The notes beneath the pieces were generated by a model that worked only from the letters and a program-made list of their open reading frames with translations, did no database searches and had not been told where the DNA came from. Source: Phyllobacterium sp. OV277 (GTDB lineage: Bacteria; Pseudomonadota; Alphaproteobacteria; Rhizobiales; Rhizobiaceae). Taken from it: a stretch of DNA of 64,000 nt. Shown here piece by piece: positions 18,259 through 27,221 of this stretch. Positions within the stretch are counted from its first letter, which is position 1; each line of letters starts with the position of its first letter. The position numbers and the translations under genes are program-made. The DNA is taken from assembly GCF_900104355.1 (NCBI RefSeq), contig NZ_FNIY01000004.1:62001-126000 (forward strand), given 5' to 3'.

Positions 18259-19857
18259 ATGAAACTCCCCGAAAAGATTTTTTCAGCGACCATTCTAGCA
18301 ATCGCATTGAGTGGACCGGCATTAACCGCTGCCTCGGCAAAAACATTGATCTATTGCTCGGAAGCCTCCCCGGATGGCTTCGATGCTGCTGCCACCACAT
18401 CAGGTGCAACCTATGACGCCTCCGCGCGCAACGTTTCCAATGGTCTTATCAAGATAAAACGCGGTTCAACCGAACTTGAGCCCGGACTTGCCGAGAGCTG
18501 GGCTATTTCCGCAGATGGCAAAGAATATACATTCCACCTTCGTAAGGGCGTAAAGTTTCAGACCACCAGTTATTTTACCCCAACACGGGATTTCAATGCC
18601 GACGATGTCATATTTACCTTTGATCGGCAGGGCAACAAAGCCAATCCCTACAATGGCAAAGGCGTTTGGCCACAGTACAATTCCTATTCATTTCCAAGCT
18701 TGATCGAAAAAATCGAAAAACTTGACGACAATACCGTCAAGTTCATCCTCACCCGGCCAGAGGCAACGATGATTGCCTCCTTGTCCCTCACATTTGCGGT
18801 GATCCAGTCAAAGGAATATGCGGACAAGCTTCTGGCTGAGGGTAAGCAGGATCAATTTGGTCTGTTCCCTGTCGGGACAGGACCCTACCAGTTTGTCGAT
18901 TATCAGCCGGATACGGTCATTCGCCTGCAGGCTAATCCTGATTATTGGGGAGGCAAACAAAAGATCGATGATCTGATCTTCGCCGTCACGCCTGATGCCT
19001 CTGTCCGGTATCAGAAACTGAAAGCGGGTGAATGCCATGTTATGGCCTATCCTAATCCGGCGGATATTCCAGAGATGAAAGCCAATCCTTCGATCAATGT
19101 GCTGCAAAAAGAGGGCCTTAATGTTGGTTTTCTGGCGTATAACACATTGGCTGTTCCATTTAACGACGTTCGCGTGCGCAAAGCCATCAATATGGCTGTC
19201 AATAAGCAGGCGATTATCGACGCAATTTATGGTTCGACCGGCATTGTCGCCGTCAATGCAATCCCGCCCGGCGTCTGGTCTTACAACAAGACGATTAAGG
19301 ACGATCCATACGATCCGGAGCAATCGAAAAAATTGCTGGCCGAAGCAGGCGTGAACGATCTTTCCATGAAGATCTGGGCAATGCCGGTTCAACGTCCTTA
19401 TATGCCGAATGCGCGCCGCGCGGCCGAGATGATGCAAGCCGATTTGGCGAAGGTAGGGATCAAGGTCGAAATCATTTCCTATGATTGGACCGAATATCTG
19501 AAAAGATCGTTGGAAAAGGATCGGGATGGCGCTGTCATCGTTGGTTGGACCGGCGGAATTGCCGATCCGGACAATTTCCTTGCAGCTCTTCTCGGCTGTC
19601 AGGCTATAGGCAGTGGTAATCGCGCCAACTGGTGCAATGAGGATTTTGAGAAGCTTATTCAAGCTGCGAAACTCACGACGGATCAGGCCGAGAGAACCAA
19701 GCTATACGAACAAGCGCAAGTTGTGTTCAAAGAACAGGCACCATGGATGACGATTGCCCATCAGGTCGTGCAACAGCCCATCAGTGCCAAGGTCAAAGAC
19801 TTCCGGGTTGATCCATTTGGCGGCAACCTCTTCGAAGATGTTGATATAGAAGAATAG
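18259..19857 (+). CDS. Dipeptide/oligopeptide ABC substrate-binding protein (DppA type)
   Basis: A 532-residue periplasmic binding protein of family SBP_bac_5. The signal peptide spans about residues 1-29 (ILAIALSGPALTAASAKT). The mature part begins KTLIYCSEASPDGFDAA, as in DppA, and has the family segments LEPGLAESWAISADGKEYTFHLRKGVKFQ and FNDVRVRKAINMAVNKQAII. No permease or ATPase genes follow, so it must use a transporter encoded elsewhere. Divergent pepT supports peptide as ligand; heme or glutathione binding by DppA-like proteins is an alternative. Confidence 0.9.
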   Translation: MKLPEKIFSATILAIALSGPALTAASAKTLIYCSEASPDGFDAAATTSGATYDASARNVSNGLIKIKRGSTELEPGLAESWAISADGKEYTFHLRKGVKFQTTSYFTPTRDFNADDVIFTFDRQGNKANPYNGKGVWPQYNSYSFPSLIEKIEKLDDNTVKFILTRPEATMIASLSLTFAVIQSKEYADKLLAEGKQDQFGLFPVGTGPYQFVDYQPDTVIRLQANPDYWGGKQKIDDLIFAVTPDASVRYQKLKAGECHVMAYPNPADIPEMKANPSINVLQKEGLNVGFLAYNTLAVPFNDVRVRKAINMAVNKQAIIDAIYGSTGIVAVNAIPPGVWSYNKTIKDDPYDPEQSKKLLAEAGVNDLSMKIWAMPVQRPYMPNARRAAEMMQADLAKVGIKVEIISYDWTEYLKRSLEKDRDGAVIVGWTGGIADPDNFLAALLGCQAIGSGNRANWCNEDFEKLIQAAKLTTDQAERTKLYEQAQVVFKEQAPWMTIAHQVVQQPISAKVKDFRVDPFGGNLFEDVDIEE

Positions 19858-19866
19858 GAAAGACAC

Positions 19867-19898
19867 GCAACTGAGCAAGGGCTAACTTGCTCAGTTGC
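19867..19898 (+). terminator. Terminator-like hairpin after the DppA-type gene
   Basis: Perfect 13-base-pair stem GCAACTGAGCAAG / CTTGCTCAGTTGC with a GGCTAA loop, starting 10 bases after the stop codon. The following sequence (CGATTTCC) has only a weak T-run. Confidence 0.7.
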
Positions 19899-19952
19899 CG
19901 ATTTCCATCCGATACCGAACCGGATGCTGACGACGTGACGCGGAAGAACGTT

Positions 19953-20540
19953 TTATTGAACGGCTATTTTCATCTGAACAAATTCCGCCACCGACGAGGT
20001 GCCCAGCTTTTCAGAAATATTGGCTCTATGTGCATCGACCGTTCGCAGCGAAATGTTTAGGGCGCCGGCAATTTCCTTCGAGCCCCATCCCCTGCAGACG
20101 AGGCTAAGGATTTCATTTTCACGGCGAGTTAATGTCGCAAGCAACGCCTCTGTTTCCCGTTTTTCCAACGCAACCACGAGCGCTCGATCTGCCTTGGTCA
20201 AGGCCTCGAACAATTGCTCCTGATCAACGGGCTTTGAAAGAAAGTCCACAACACCGGATTTGAATGCATCCCGGCAACTGTTCAAATCGCCATGTCCGGT
20301 AATGATTATGATCGGCCATATAATATCTCTCGATATCAGTTCCCTCTGCAATTCCAGTCCCGACAGTTCGGGCATCTGCAAATCCAGAAGCAAATAACCG
20401 GGCGGTAGCGGATCGACGTTTTGGAGAAAGTCTACAGGATCGCTGAAGGTCACAACATCTATCTTGTACGCTTCGAAGAGCAGGCAAAGCCCTTCCCTGA
20501 CCGCAGAATCATCATCAACGAGGTAGACCGGATAGCGCAT
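19953..20540 (-). CDS. FixJ/NarL-type response regulator, orphan
   Basis: A 195-residue two-domain response regulator. The receiver domain (1-120) has the acidic pocket YLVDDDSAV, phosphoacceptor Asp53 (LLLDLQMPELSG), the Thr/Lys pair in IIIITGHGD and FLSKPVD. The C-terminal LuxR-type HTH (about 135-195) reads LTRRENEILSLVCRGWGSKEIAGALNISLRTVDAHRANI. The ATG at 20540 shares its A with a TGA that ends what looks like a histidine kinase tail, so the gene was once the second cistron of a kinase-regulator operon. No intact kinase is nearby, so its partner must be elsewhere, or the gene is a relic in progress. Confidence 0.88.
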   Translation of the reverse strand: MRYPVYLVDDDSAVREGLCLLFEAYKIDVVTFSDPVDFLQNVDPLPPGYLLLDLQMPELSGLELQRELISRDIIWPIIIITGHGDLNSCRDAFKSGVVDFLSKPVDQEQLFEALTKADRALVVALEKRETEALLATLTRRENEILSLVCRGWGSKEIAGALNISLRTVDAHRANISEKLGTSSVAEFVQMKIAVQ

Positions 20541-20635
20541 CAAAGCATCACCTTGTCCAGTTGTGACAGACCCAGTGTAAATTGGGCACCTCGGTCATTC
20601 AAGACATTAACTTTGTTGCCGATCATACCGAACTT
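20540..20635 (-). pseudogene. Remnant C-terminus of a histidine kinase
   Basis: On the minus strand an open stretch of 31 codons ends in a TGA overlapping the response regulator ATG (TGATG). Its residues include NDRGAQFTLGLSQLDKVML, which resembles the last strands of a HATPase domain (GGAxFTLxLP). An in-frame stop precedes it, and no H, N or G boxes are visible in the next 400 bases in any minus-strand frame. The interpretation as the eroded end of the partner kinase rests on this short match plus context. Confidence 0.45.
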
Positions 20636-21373
20636 TCAACATCGAGAACGAACTCGAACTTGCAGTCTTCCAAGTGACGACCCGCCGATTGGTGGCAAGC
20701 GCCACCACTTACAGGTATTAACCCCATCATTGGGGATAGTGTTACTGGAACACTCAAGCGGACAAATGAAGCCAATTCTCCCAATTTTCATGCCCATGAG
20801 GGAGGAGAACAATGCTTAGGGCATAGTTCTTCATCCCCCAGATCGCGCCGGCACCAATTACGCACGGATACGAAACTAAAAAATACGTCGATGAAATACT
20901 GCCACAAGAATAGGCTTCAACGATTTAACCGTAGATGGCTTGGCAATTCGGCATTATGAAACCCCTGTATAAATCTCCATAAAATACGAACTCATTCAAA
21001 AACAATGTTGCACTAGTGCAATAGGATCATAGCGCATGCGGATAATACATTCGTATTTGTACCTAGCGGTACGATTCTGACATTGTATGTTGTGCATGAT
21101 GTCAAATTCGTTCCCTGAAACCTTTGGCGTTCAACCCGGACAGCAACATTTTGCATGTCCAGTTACCCAGATCGAGCGCCAAGCCTTAAATTCATCGAAC
21201 ACGCCATCGAACCGGCTCGGGATGCCGCAAGGAATACCCAACCCTAGGTAGCCATACATATTTATTCTGATCTGGCCGCGTACTACACTGCCCTGAGTTG
21301 CCTCAACTGAGAGGCTCTTCGGACACACGTTGGAAATAATGGCAAATGTCATCTACCGTATAATGGACAAGGC
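20636..21373. other. Gene-poor region with several short palindromes
   Basis: About 740 bases with no recognisable gene. Minus-strand segments next to the kinase tail read as short unrelated peptides, consistent with decay. Around 21008-21072 four short palindromes cluster (listed separately). A minus-strand reading frame at 21131-21352 has no recognisable family, and I do not call it a gene. Confidence 0.6.
21008..21072. repeat. Cluster of four short palindromes
   Basis: Within 65 bases: TTGCACTAGTGCAA (21008-21021, perfect 14-mer), CGCATGCG (21033-21040), AATAC/GTATT separated by 4 bases (21044-21057), and GTACC/GGTAC separated by TAGC (21059-21072). These could be regulator-binding sites, but no gene immediately downstream is securely identified. 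Confidence 0.5.
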
Positions 21374-21733
21374 ATGAATGATTTCCAGACGGCACACTCG
21401 ATCAAACCGCGAGAGTTATACCGCTTTAAGCGTGCAGCTCAAGATGTTCTGATGATAGCGCTTTATCGAAACAAGATGAATCCTGCAGTCCTCAAATCAA
21501 TCGTTGCCGATGATGCGGTGAACGCGATTATCACCCTGCTCATCCACGCGCAGCGTGCGGACCAGGAACAAAAATCTACGAGAAGGCAAATCCGCCGCGC
21601 AAAGATGGCACACGTCACCCAGGCACGAGCCTCCCGTGTCTCCTTAGCCGCTCCCAAACTCAAACAAAGCAATCCCAGTGAAAGCGCAAATGAGGTCGAG
21701 CAAAGTGCAGAAACTTGCGCAACGTCGGAGTAA
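21374..21733 (+). CDS. Hypothetical protein
   Basis: A possible 119-residue protein that I do not recognise. The first 60 residues are helical with mixed charge (FKRAAQDVLMIALYRNKMNPAVLKSIVADDAVNAIITLLIHAQ); the rest is basic and low in complexity (RRQIRRAKMAHVTQARASR), then Ser/Glu rich. No signal peptide or membrane helix. An AAGG precedes the ATG. It is isolated between two gene-poor stretches, so a spurious frame is possible. Confidence 0.4.
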   Translation: MNDFQTAHSIKPRELYRFKRAAQDVLMIALYRNKMNPAVLKSIVADDAVNAIITLLIHAQRADQEQKSTRRQIRRAKMAHVTQARASRVSLAAPKLKQSNPSESANEVEQSAETCATSE

Positions 21734-22217
21734 CGGCGCTGGAATGCAACTACGGCCAAGCTGACGGGCGATCAGCCTTCCTCAAGCAATCCATTGCGTC
21801 AACAATCGACAGGTGCGAGTGGCCAATTACGCGGTCCTTTACGCCCAAGACCCACGCAATGAATAAATCATTGTAGCAGGCTTTTTCTGACGAAAAAGGC
21901 AACGGGCTCTGCAAACGTGTGTTCATTTGAATGAAGAATGACAAAGCAACAAATCACTCGCAATAGGTAATACTACGTATGTGCCCCGATCGCACACCGG
22001 GCGAAATAGCTTGGACGACAAGGATCGTTACAGAGATTCGTCAGGATTTTCGGTGAAACGTCATGCTGGTTTCCCACCCAACAATTAATCTCTTCGACTG
22101 CATATCTGGTAAATATGCAGTTCCATGAAGGTTTTGACATTTCACTATCCATACTGCTCATATAGCGCCCACTGATGTTTTGACGGTACAGTCAAAAATG
22201 CCAACGCGGGAGCTAGC
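21734..22217. other. Intergenic region upstream of the cyclopropane synthase gene
   Basis: 484 bases without a gene I can support. The only clear structure is an operator-like inverted repeat near its right end. Short frames on the minus strand show no recognisable family or ribosome binding site. Confidence 0.6.
22178..22197. promoter_or_regulatory. Operator-like inverted repeat before cfa
   Basis: TTTTGAC (22178-22184) and GTCAAAA (22191-22197) flank GGTACA; 18 of 20 positions are palindromic. It ends 20 bases before the cfa start codon. The TGAC/N6/GTCA layout is common among TetR-family operators, but the regulator is unknown. Confidence 0.5.
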
Positions 22218-23408
22218 ATGGACCTTGATTTTGATAATGGATCGACAAGGAAAACAGCACCGCAACCAACGACACCCAGCGGCACGAAGGCCTCCGCTAT
22301 CGGAACGCTGGGTAATCTTCTCGGTCGCGCCGGTATCCGGATTAATGGCGACGCTCCATGGGATATTCAGATCAAGGATGAAAGAGCCCCCACCCGCATA
22401 CTGGCTCAGGGTAGCTTGGGACTTGGCGAAAGCTACATGGATGGCTGGTGGGATTGCGCATCTCTGGATATCTTCTTTGAACGGATATTTCAGGCCAATC
22501 TGACAGAGCATGTCACGGCAAAAGACATTGTGCAGACATTGAAGGCACGTTTGCTCAACCTGCAGAATAGCAGGCGGTCATGGCAGGTCGGCAAGGCGCA
22601 TTACGATGTTGGCAATGACCTTTTTTCTGCAATGCTCGATAGCCGCCTGACCTATTCCTGCGGATATTGGAGAGAGGCCGACAATCTCGAAGATGCGCAG
22701 GCAGCAAAGCTCGATCTCGTTTGCCGTAAACTCGGCCTTCAGCCCGGAATGCGGCTTCTGGACATTGGTTGCGGCTGGGGCAGCCTTATGCAATTTGCTG
22801 CAGAAAACTACGGCGTTTCCTGTATTGGCTTGACGATATCCAAGGAGCAGGCAGAGTTCGCGCGTCAAAAGCTAAGCGGACTGCCCGTGGAGTTTCGTCT
22901 GGCCGATTATCGCTCGTTCAATGTAGACGGGCAGGAGAAATTCGACCGTATCGCATCAATCGGCATGTTCGAGCATGTTGGCCACAAAAATTATGGTGCT
23001 TTTTTCGATACCAGCAAACGCAGTCTGGTCGCAGACGGATTGTTTCTGCTGCACACGATTGGAAGAAAACGCACCCGGAACGTCATAGACCCGTGGTTCG
23101 ATCGCTATATTTTCCCGAATGGTGAACTGCCATCCTTGAATGAAATATCCACCAGTGTGGATGGCCGGTTTGTCATCGAAGACGTTCACAATTTTGGCGC
23201 CGACTACGACAAGACGCTGATGGCGTGGCATGCTCGATTTGAAGCGGCATGGCCGCAATTCGCGTTGAAGTACGGCGAGCGGTTCTATCGGATGTGGCGA
23301 TACTATCTCCTGTGCATGGCAGGATGTTTCCGGGCTCGCCAGATACAGCTTTGGCAAACAGTCCTTTCACCGTCAGGTGTTCCGGGAGGCCATCTGCGCC
23401 ATTCCTAG
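22218..23408 (+). CDS. cfa: Cyclopropane-fatty-acyl-phospholipid synthase
   Basis: A 396-residue methyltransferase that adds a methylene bridge from S-adenosylmethionine to unsaturated membrane acyl chains. The N-terminal lipid-binding part includes GSLGLGESYMDGWWDC. The central AHYDVGNDLFSAMLDSRLTYSCGYW and SAM motif LLDIGCGWGSLMQFAAE are diagnostic, and the C-terminal CMAGCFRARQIQLWQ holds the conserved cysteine region. Length matches E. coli Cfa. GGGAG lies before the ATG. It appears to be a single-gene unit, perhaps controlled through the upstream inverted repeat, and is typically raised in stationary phase or acid stress. Confidence 0.93.
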   Translation: MDLDFDNGSTRKTAPQPTTPSGTKASAIGTLGNLLGRAGIRINGDAPWDIQIKDERAPTRILAQGSLGLGESYMDGWWDCASLDIFFERIFQANLTEHVTAKDIVQTLKARLLNLQNSRRSWQVGKAHYDVGNDLFSAMLDSRLTYSCGYWREADNLEDAQAAKLDLVCRKLGLQPGMRLLDIGCGWGSLMQFAAENYGVSCIGLTISKEQAEFARQKLSGLPVEFRLADYRSFNVDGQEKFDRIASIGMFEHVGHKNYGAFFDTSKRSLVADGLFLLHTIGRKRTRNVIDPWFDRYIFPNGELPSLNEISTSVDGRFVIEDVHNFGADYDKTLMAWHARFEAAWPQFALKYGERFYRMWRYYLLCMAGCFRARQIQLWQTVLSPSGVPGGHLRHS

Positions 23409-23602
23409 GACGCCAATGTAAATCATGTTGGCGGAGGCGTTCTCACGGTGGACCTGGGTGCGTTTATCCGTCAGCACAAAGCTACTCGCACGAACGAATG
23501 TAAATCTATCAGAACACTTGTATTGTGAATTCATCACGCATAGGATGTTTTATATCAGAAAGAATTTTCTTCATTTTTTTCCACTCATGAAAGTCAGCCC
23601 AT

Positions 23603-24109
23603 TTGCGGGATCATCTCGACCAGACCGATCGTCGGCTCGTCAAACTGCTTTCACAGGATGGGCAGCTCGCCATTACGCGGCTTGCCGAGATGATGGAGAT
23701 ATCCGTACCCACGGTGCGGACCCGTCTGCGCAACCTGCTTGACCGGGATCTTCTCAAGATTACAGGGTCGCTCAATCTGACCGAGCGGCCGGAATTGATC
23801 TCGGCGATTGTCGGCGTCAATGCACAAGGGCGTGGCCGAGCCCGCGAGATTGCGCGGCGCATTGCGGAATTACCCTTTGTGAGTTCCGCATCCGTGGTGA
23901 CAGGACGGTTCGATATCATTGTCGAGGTTGTCGTTGCCGGGGATGTCGCTGATCTTTACCGCGTCACAAGTGAATTGATTCCCGCGGTCGGCGATCTGGG
24001 AGAGATCGTTCGCACCGAAACCTTCGTGGTCATGGCGTCATGCAATAAATGGGTGACCTTGCCGGAAGGCTGCTGGTCGGAAGGTCCCGACCCAACGCCT
24101 GTTGAATGA
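23603..24109 (+). CDS. Lrp/AsnC family transcriptional regulator
   Basis: A 168-residue regulator with an N-terminal HTH (LDQTDRRLVKLLSQDGQLAITRLAEMMEISVPTVRTRLRNLLD) and a C-terminal RAM (AsnC) ligand domain (ISAIVGVNAQGRGRAREIARRIAELPFVSSASVVTGRFDIIVEVV). No ATG or GTG is available: an in-frame stop lies at 23588-23590 and the HTH begins almost at once, so the start is probably TTG at 23603. It precedes an amino-acid ABC operon in the same direction (87 bases), the natural target for a Lrp-type sensor of an amino acid. Confidence 0.87.
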   Translation: MRDHLDQTDRRLVKLLSQDGQLAITRLAEMMEISVPTVRTRLRNLLDRDLLKITGSLNLTERPELISAIVGVNAQGRGRAREIARRIAELPFVSSASVVTGRFDIIVEVVVAGDVADLYRVTSELIPAVGDLGEIVRTETFVVMASCNKWVTLPEGCWSEGPDPTPVE

Positions 24110-24196
24110 TTGAGTTGGAAGATCCCGTCCGAGGAGGTCGGACTATACCAATAACGCCTAAAAATAGGCGGGGCATATAACGAGGAGGAACAGAGA

Positions 24197-24985
24197 ATGA
24201 AGGTTGCCAAACTGGTTATCGCAGGTCTTGCGATGCTCACTGCGGCCAGCACTGCAAATGCCGGAACGCTGGATGATATCGTCAAGCGCGGGGAATTGCG
24301 TGTTGCGGTACAGACGCAGGGCCCTCCCTTTTCCATGGTTGATCAGGCAGGCAAGCGCACCGGCAGTTCCGTGGAGCTTGCCGAGCTGATGGCAAAGGAA
24401 ATGGGCGTAAAGATCAGCTTTCTCGACTTTGATTGGGATGGTCTTATTCCGGCGCTTCTGTCAGGGAAGGCCGATCTGCTTGTCGCAGACATGACCCCGA
24501 CCCTGCCGCGCGCCATGAAAGTCGCTTTTACCAAACCCTTCATGTTCACGGGCAGCACCGTCTTCGCAAAGGCGGGGAGCAAGTTCACGACGATCGACTC
24601 CTGCAAGGCAGCAGGCACCAAAATCGCCGTTCTGCTCGGCGCTACCGGCGAAAAGGTAGCCAAGGCGACCTTCCCGGATGCTGACATCAAAAGCTACAAG
24701 GGTGGCGGTCCGCTCCTGCTCGATGCGGTTAACAATGGTCAGGCCGATTGCGGCGTCAACGACGTCTCAGCTGTAAAGGGCCAATCCGCCGCCTATCCGG
24801 CCGGAACGTTCACCGTGATGCCGGAACTGCTGTCGAAAGAGCCGCTGGCATTTGCCACCCGCTACGATGAACAGGACCTTCTTATCTGGATGAACCTGTT
24901 TCTCGATCAGGTAGCAATCGATGGCCGTCTCCAGAAAAACCTGGATTATTGGGTCGAATCCGATGCCTGGAAAAAAGATCACTAG
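24197..24985 (+). CDS. Polar amino-acid ABC transporter substrate-binding protein
   Basis: A 262-residue periplasmic binding protein (SBP_bac_3). The signal peptide covers residues 1-22 (VIAGLAMLTAASTANAG). The mature protein begins TLDDIVKRGELRVAVQTQGPPFSMVDQAGKRTGSSVELAELMAKEMGVK, the standard motif, with LLVADMTPTLPRAMKVAFTKPF as the ligand strand. First gene of a four-gene importer (binding protein, two permeases, ATPase). A strong AGGAGGA precedes the ATG. The exact amino acid is unknown. Confidence 0.92.
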   Translation: MKVAKLVIAGLAMLTAASTANAGTLDDIVKRGELRVAVQTQGPPFSMVDQAGKRTGSSVELAELMAKEMGVKISFLDFDWDGLIPALLSGKADLLVADMTPTLPRAMKVAFTKPFMFTGSTVFAKAGSKFTTIDSCKAAGTKIAVLLGATGEKVAKATFPDADIKSYKGGGPLLLDAVNNGQADCGVNDVSAVKGQSAAYPAGTFTVMPELLSKEPLAFATRYDEQDLLIWMNLFLDQVAIDGRLQKNLDYWVESDAWKKDH

Positions 24986-25089
24986 GCATGGATAGGTTTG
25001 GGTGGTCGTAGCCGGTTCGTTAAAGCCGCCTACGGTCACCCACCTGCCGGATCACTATTCGCACGGTCGCCTGAGGGATCATCCCGGAC

Positions 25090-25767
25090 ATGCTTGAAAA
25101 TTTCAGCTTTCGCACCATCGTCGAATACCTGCCGCTGTTCGGCCACGGCTTCCTCGCGACGCTTTGGCTGTCGATTGTTTCCTTCGCCGGTGCTCTTGCT
25201 GTCGGAATAATTCTTTGCGCCATGAATTTGCAGCGCTCGCGCTTAGCCAATGTCCCCGCAAAGATTTATATCGATGCCATTCGCGCAACGCCTCTGCTGG
25301 CACAGCTTTATTTCCTCTACTTTGGCCTGCCACGACTTGGCATTGTATTGCCGGAACTCGTTGTCGGTATCCTCGCTCTATCGTTGAACAGCGGCGCCTA
25401 TATCGCCGAGATTATTCGGGCGGGTATCCTGTCCATCTCACGCGGACAAGTGGAGGCAGGTATTGCATCGGGGATGACCTACATGCAACGCATGCGCCTC
25501 GTGGTATTGCCGCAAGCGTTCCGCGTAACAATTCCTCCGCTCCTTGGCCAAGCGATTGTGCTGGTGAAGGACTCTGCGCTGCTCTCCCTGATATCGGTCT
25601 CGGAACTGACCCGCGCCGGGCAGCTCCTGGCTTCAGACCGCTTCATGCCGGCTGAAGGTTTTATTACAACCGCTGCCTGTTATCTCATCCTCTATTATGG
25701 ATTGAAGGGCCTCGCAGCCCTGTCAGGCCGGTGGCTTGGCCAACAGTCAGTCAGGAGCCGCACATGA
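25090..25767 (+). CDS. Polar amino-acid ABC transporter permease
   Basis: A 225-residue permease of the HisM/GlnP type with about five helices. The EAA loop is EAGIASGMTYMQRMRLVVLPQAFRVTIPPL, and the opening GFLATLWLSIVSFAGALAVGIIL is typical. The stop codon overlaps the next permease ATG (ATGA), so translation is coupled. It would form a heterodimer with the next product. Confidence 0.92.
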   Translation: MLENFSFRTIVEYLPLFGHGFLATLWLSIVSFAGALAVGIILCAMNLQRSRLANVPAKIYIDAIRATPLLAQLYFLYFGLPRLGIVLPELVVGILALSLNSGAYIAEIIRAGILSISRGQVEAGIASGMTYMQRMRLVVLPQAFRVTIPPLLGQAIVLVKDSALLSLISVSELTRAGQLLASDRFMPAEGFITTAACYLILYYGLKGLAALSGRWLGQQSVRSRT

Positions 25768-26438
25768 TCTGGCAGCAATTCCAAAGTCTTATCGGCAGCT
25801 ATCCGCTGGCTCTGCGGGGTCTAGGCATGACCGTGGCACTATCACTCATCAGCCTTGTCGTTGGCACGCTTGTCGGCTTTGCCCTCGGCATATTGAGGAC
25901 AGGCGGTAATCAATTGATCAGCCGGGCCATTGGTGTCTGGGTCGATCTGATACGCGGCACACCGTTCCTTGTGCAGATTTTCCTGATCTTCTTCATTCTG
26001 CCTGAATTGGGCATTGAGCTTGACGCGTTCACAGCCGGTATCATCGCTCTATCCAATCTGGCTGCCTGCTTCATCTGCGAAATCGTTGCCGCCGGTATTC
26101 GTGCTGTTCCGACCGGGCAGGTCGAGGCGGCGCTTGCATCGGGCCTGGCACGCTGGCAAAGAATGCGACAAGTTGTGCTGCCTCAGGCCATGCGGATGTC
26201 GCTACCGCCGCTAGTGGGGCAATATGTGCTTCTTATCAAGGATTCGTCGGTTGTCTCGGCAATCGGCTTGACCGACCTGACCCGGGTTGGCTGGCTTGTC
26301 GTGCAACGGGTGCCGAATGGCCTTCTTGTGTTCGCCATTGTTGGCATTGGCTATTTTGTCGTCTGCTATCCACTCATACTGCTCGCCCGCAGGCTCGAAA
26401 GCCGCATGGGCGCTGCGCATGGCGAGGTACAATTGTGA
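25764..26438 (+). CDS. Polar amino-acid ABC transporter permease
   Basis: A 224-residue HisM/GlnP-type permease starting at the ATG that overlaps the previous stop. The EAA loop reads EAALASGLARWQRMRQVVLPQAMRMSLPPL. Second transmembrane partner of the importer; 36 bases separate it from the ATPase start. Confidence 0.92.
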   Translation: MIWQQFQSLIGSYPLALRGLGMTVALSLISLVVGTLVGFALGILRTGGNQLISRAIGVWVDLIRGTPFLVQIFLIFFILPELGIELDAFTAGIIALSNLAACFICEIVAAGIRAVPTGQVEAALASGLARWQRMRQVVLPQAMRMSLPPLVGQYVLLIKDSSVVSAIGLTDLTRVGWLVVQRVPNGLLVFAIVGIGYFVVCYPLILLARRLESRMGAAHGEVQL

Positions 26439-26474
26439 GAATTGGCCGACACTTCATCAAGGAAGGTATCAGGC

Positions 26475-27203
26475 ATGATTGAGTTTCGCGGCGTCAATAA
26501 ATGGTTCGGAGCGCTGCATGTGCTCAAGGACATCACACTCAACGTGGAACCGCGTGAAGTGGTGGTGGTTTGTGGACCAAGCGGTTCCGGCAAAAGCACT
26601 CTGATCCGCTGCGTCAACGGCCTCGAGAGCACCAAGGACGGCGATCTTGTCGTTGACGGACATCGTGTCGGTGACCCCGCGACCGACATGACCGAACTTC
26701 GGGCCGAGGTTGGTTTTGTCTTTCAATCCTTCAATCTCTACCCGCACAAGACGGCCTTGGAGAACGTCACTCTCGCACCGATCCATGTGCGCAAAATCGC
26801 TCGTTCCGCCGCGGAAGCAGCCGGACGCGAAATGCTTGCAAGAGTTGGACTCGCCGACAAATTCAACGCCTACCCATCGGAACTCTCAGGTGGTCAGCAG
26901 CAGCGCGTCGCGATTGCGCGCTGTCTTTGCATGCGGCCCAAGATCATGTTGTTTGATGAACCGACATCTGCACTCGACCCTGAGATGATCAGCGAAGTGC
27001 TTGACGTTATGGTCAGTGTTGCCGAAGAAGGCATGACCATGATGGTCGTCACCCATGAAATGGGTTTTGCCCGCAAAGTTGCCCAGCGGGTGGTTTTCAT
27101 GGATGCCGGCGCTATTGTTGAAAGCGGCACACCGGAAGAATTTTTCTCCAATCCAAAGACTGACCGCAGCCGTGCCTTCCTCAGCAAGATTCTGCGCCAT
27201 TGA
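26475..27203 (+). CDS. Polar amino-acid ABC transporter ATP-binding protein
   Basis: A 242-residue ATPase of the GlnQ/HisP class. Walker [12 protein letters not shown]-loop [16 protein letters not shown], signature [15 protein letters not shown], Walker [14 protein letters not shown] and the H-loop [20 protein letters not shown] are all intact. The ATG at 26475 is preferred because AAGG stands upstream and the sequence begins [12 protein letters not shown]. The 3' end faces the ATPase of a second importer only 18 bases away. Confidence 0.94.
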   Translation: MIEFRGVNKWFGALHVLKDITLNVEPREVVVVCGPSGSGKSTLIRCVNGLESTKDGDLVVDGHRVGDPATDMTELRAEVGFVFQSFNLYPHKTALENVTLAPIHVRKIARSAAEAAGREMLARVGLADKFNAYPSELSGGQQQRVAIARCLCMRPKIMLFDEPTSALDPEMISEVLDVMVSVAEEGMTMMVVTHEMGFARKVAQRVVFMDAGAIVESGTPEEFFSNPKTDRSRAFLSKILRH

Positions 27204-27221
27204 TACCAGATTCCAGCTCGC

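Noticed and set aside
24127-24143. Hairpin GTCCGA-GGAGG-TCGGAC with a ribosome-binding-like loop
   Set aside because: No start codon follows within useful distance, and the binding-protein gene has its own AGGAGGA further on; probably incidental.
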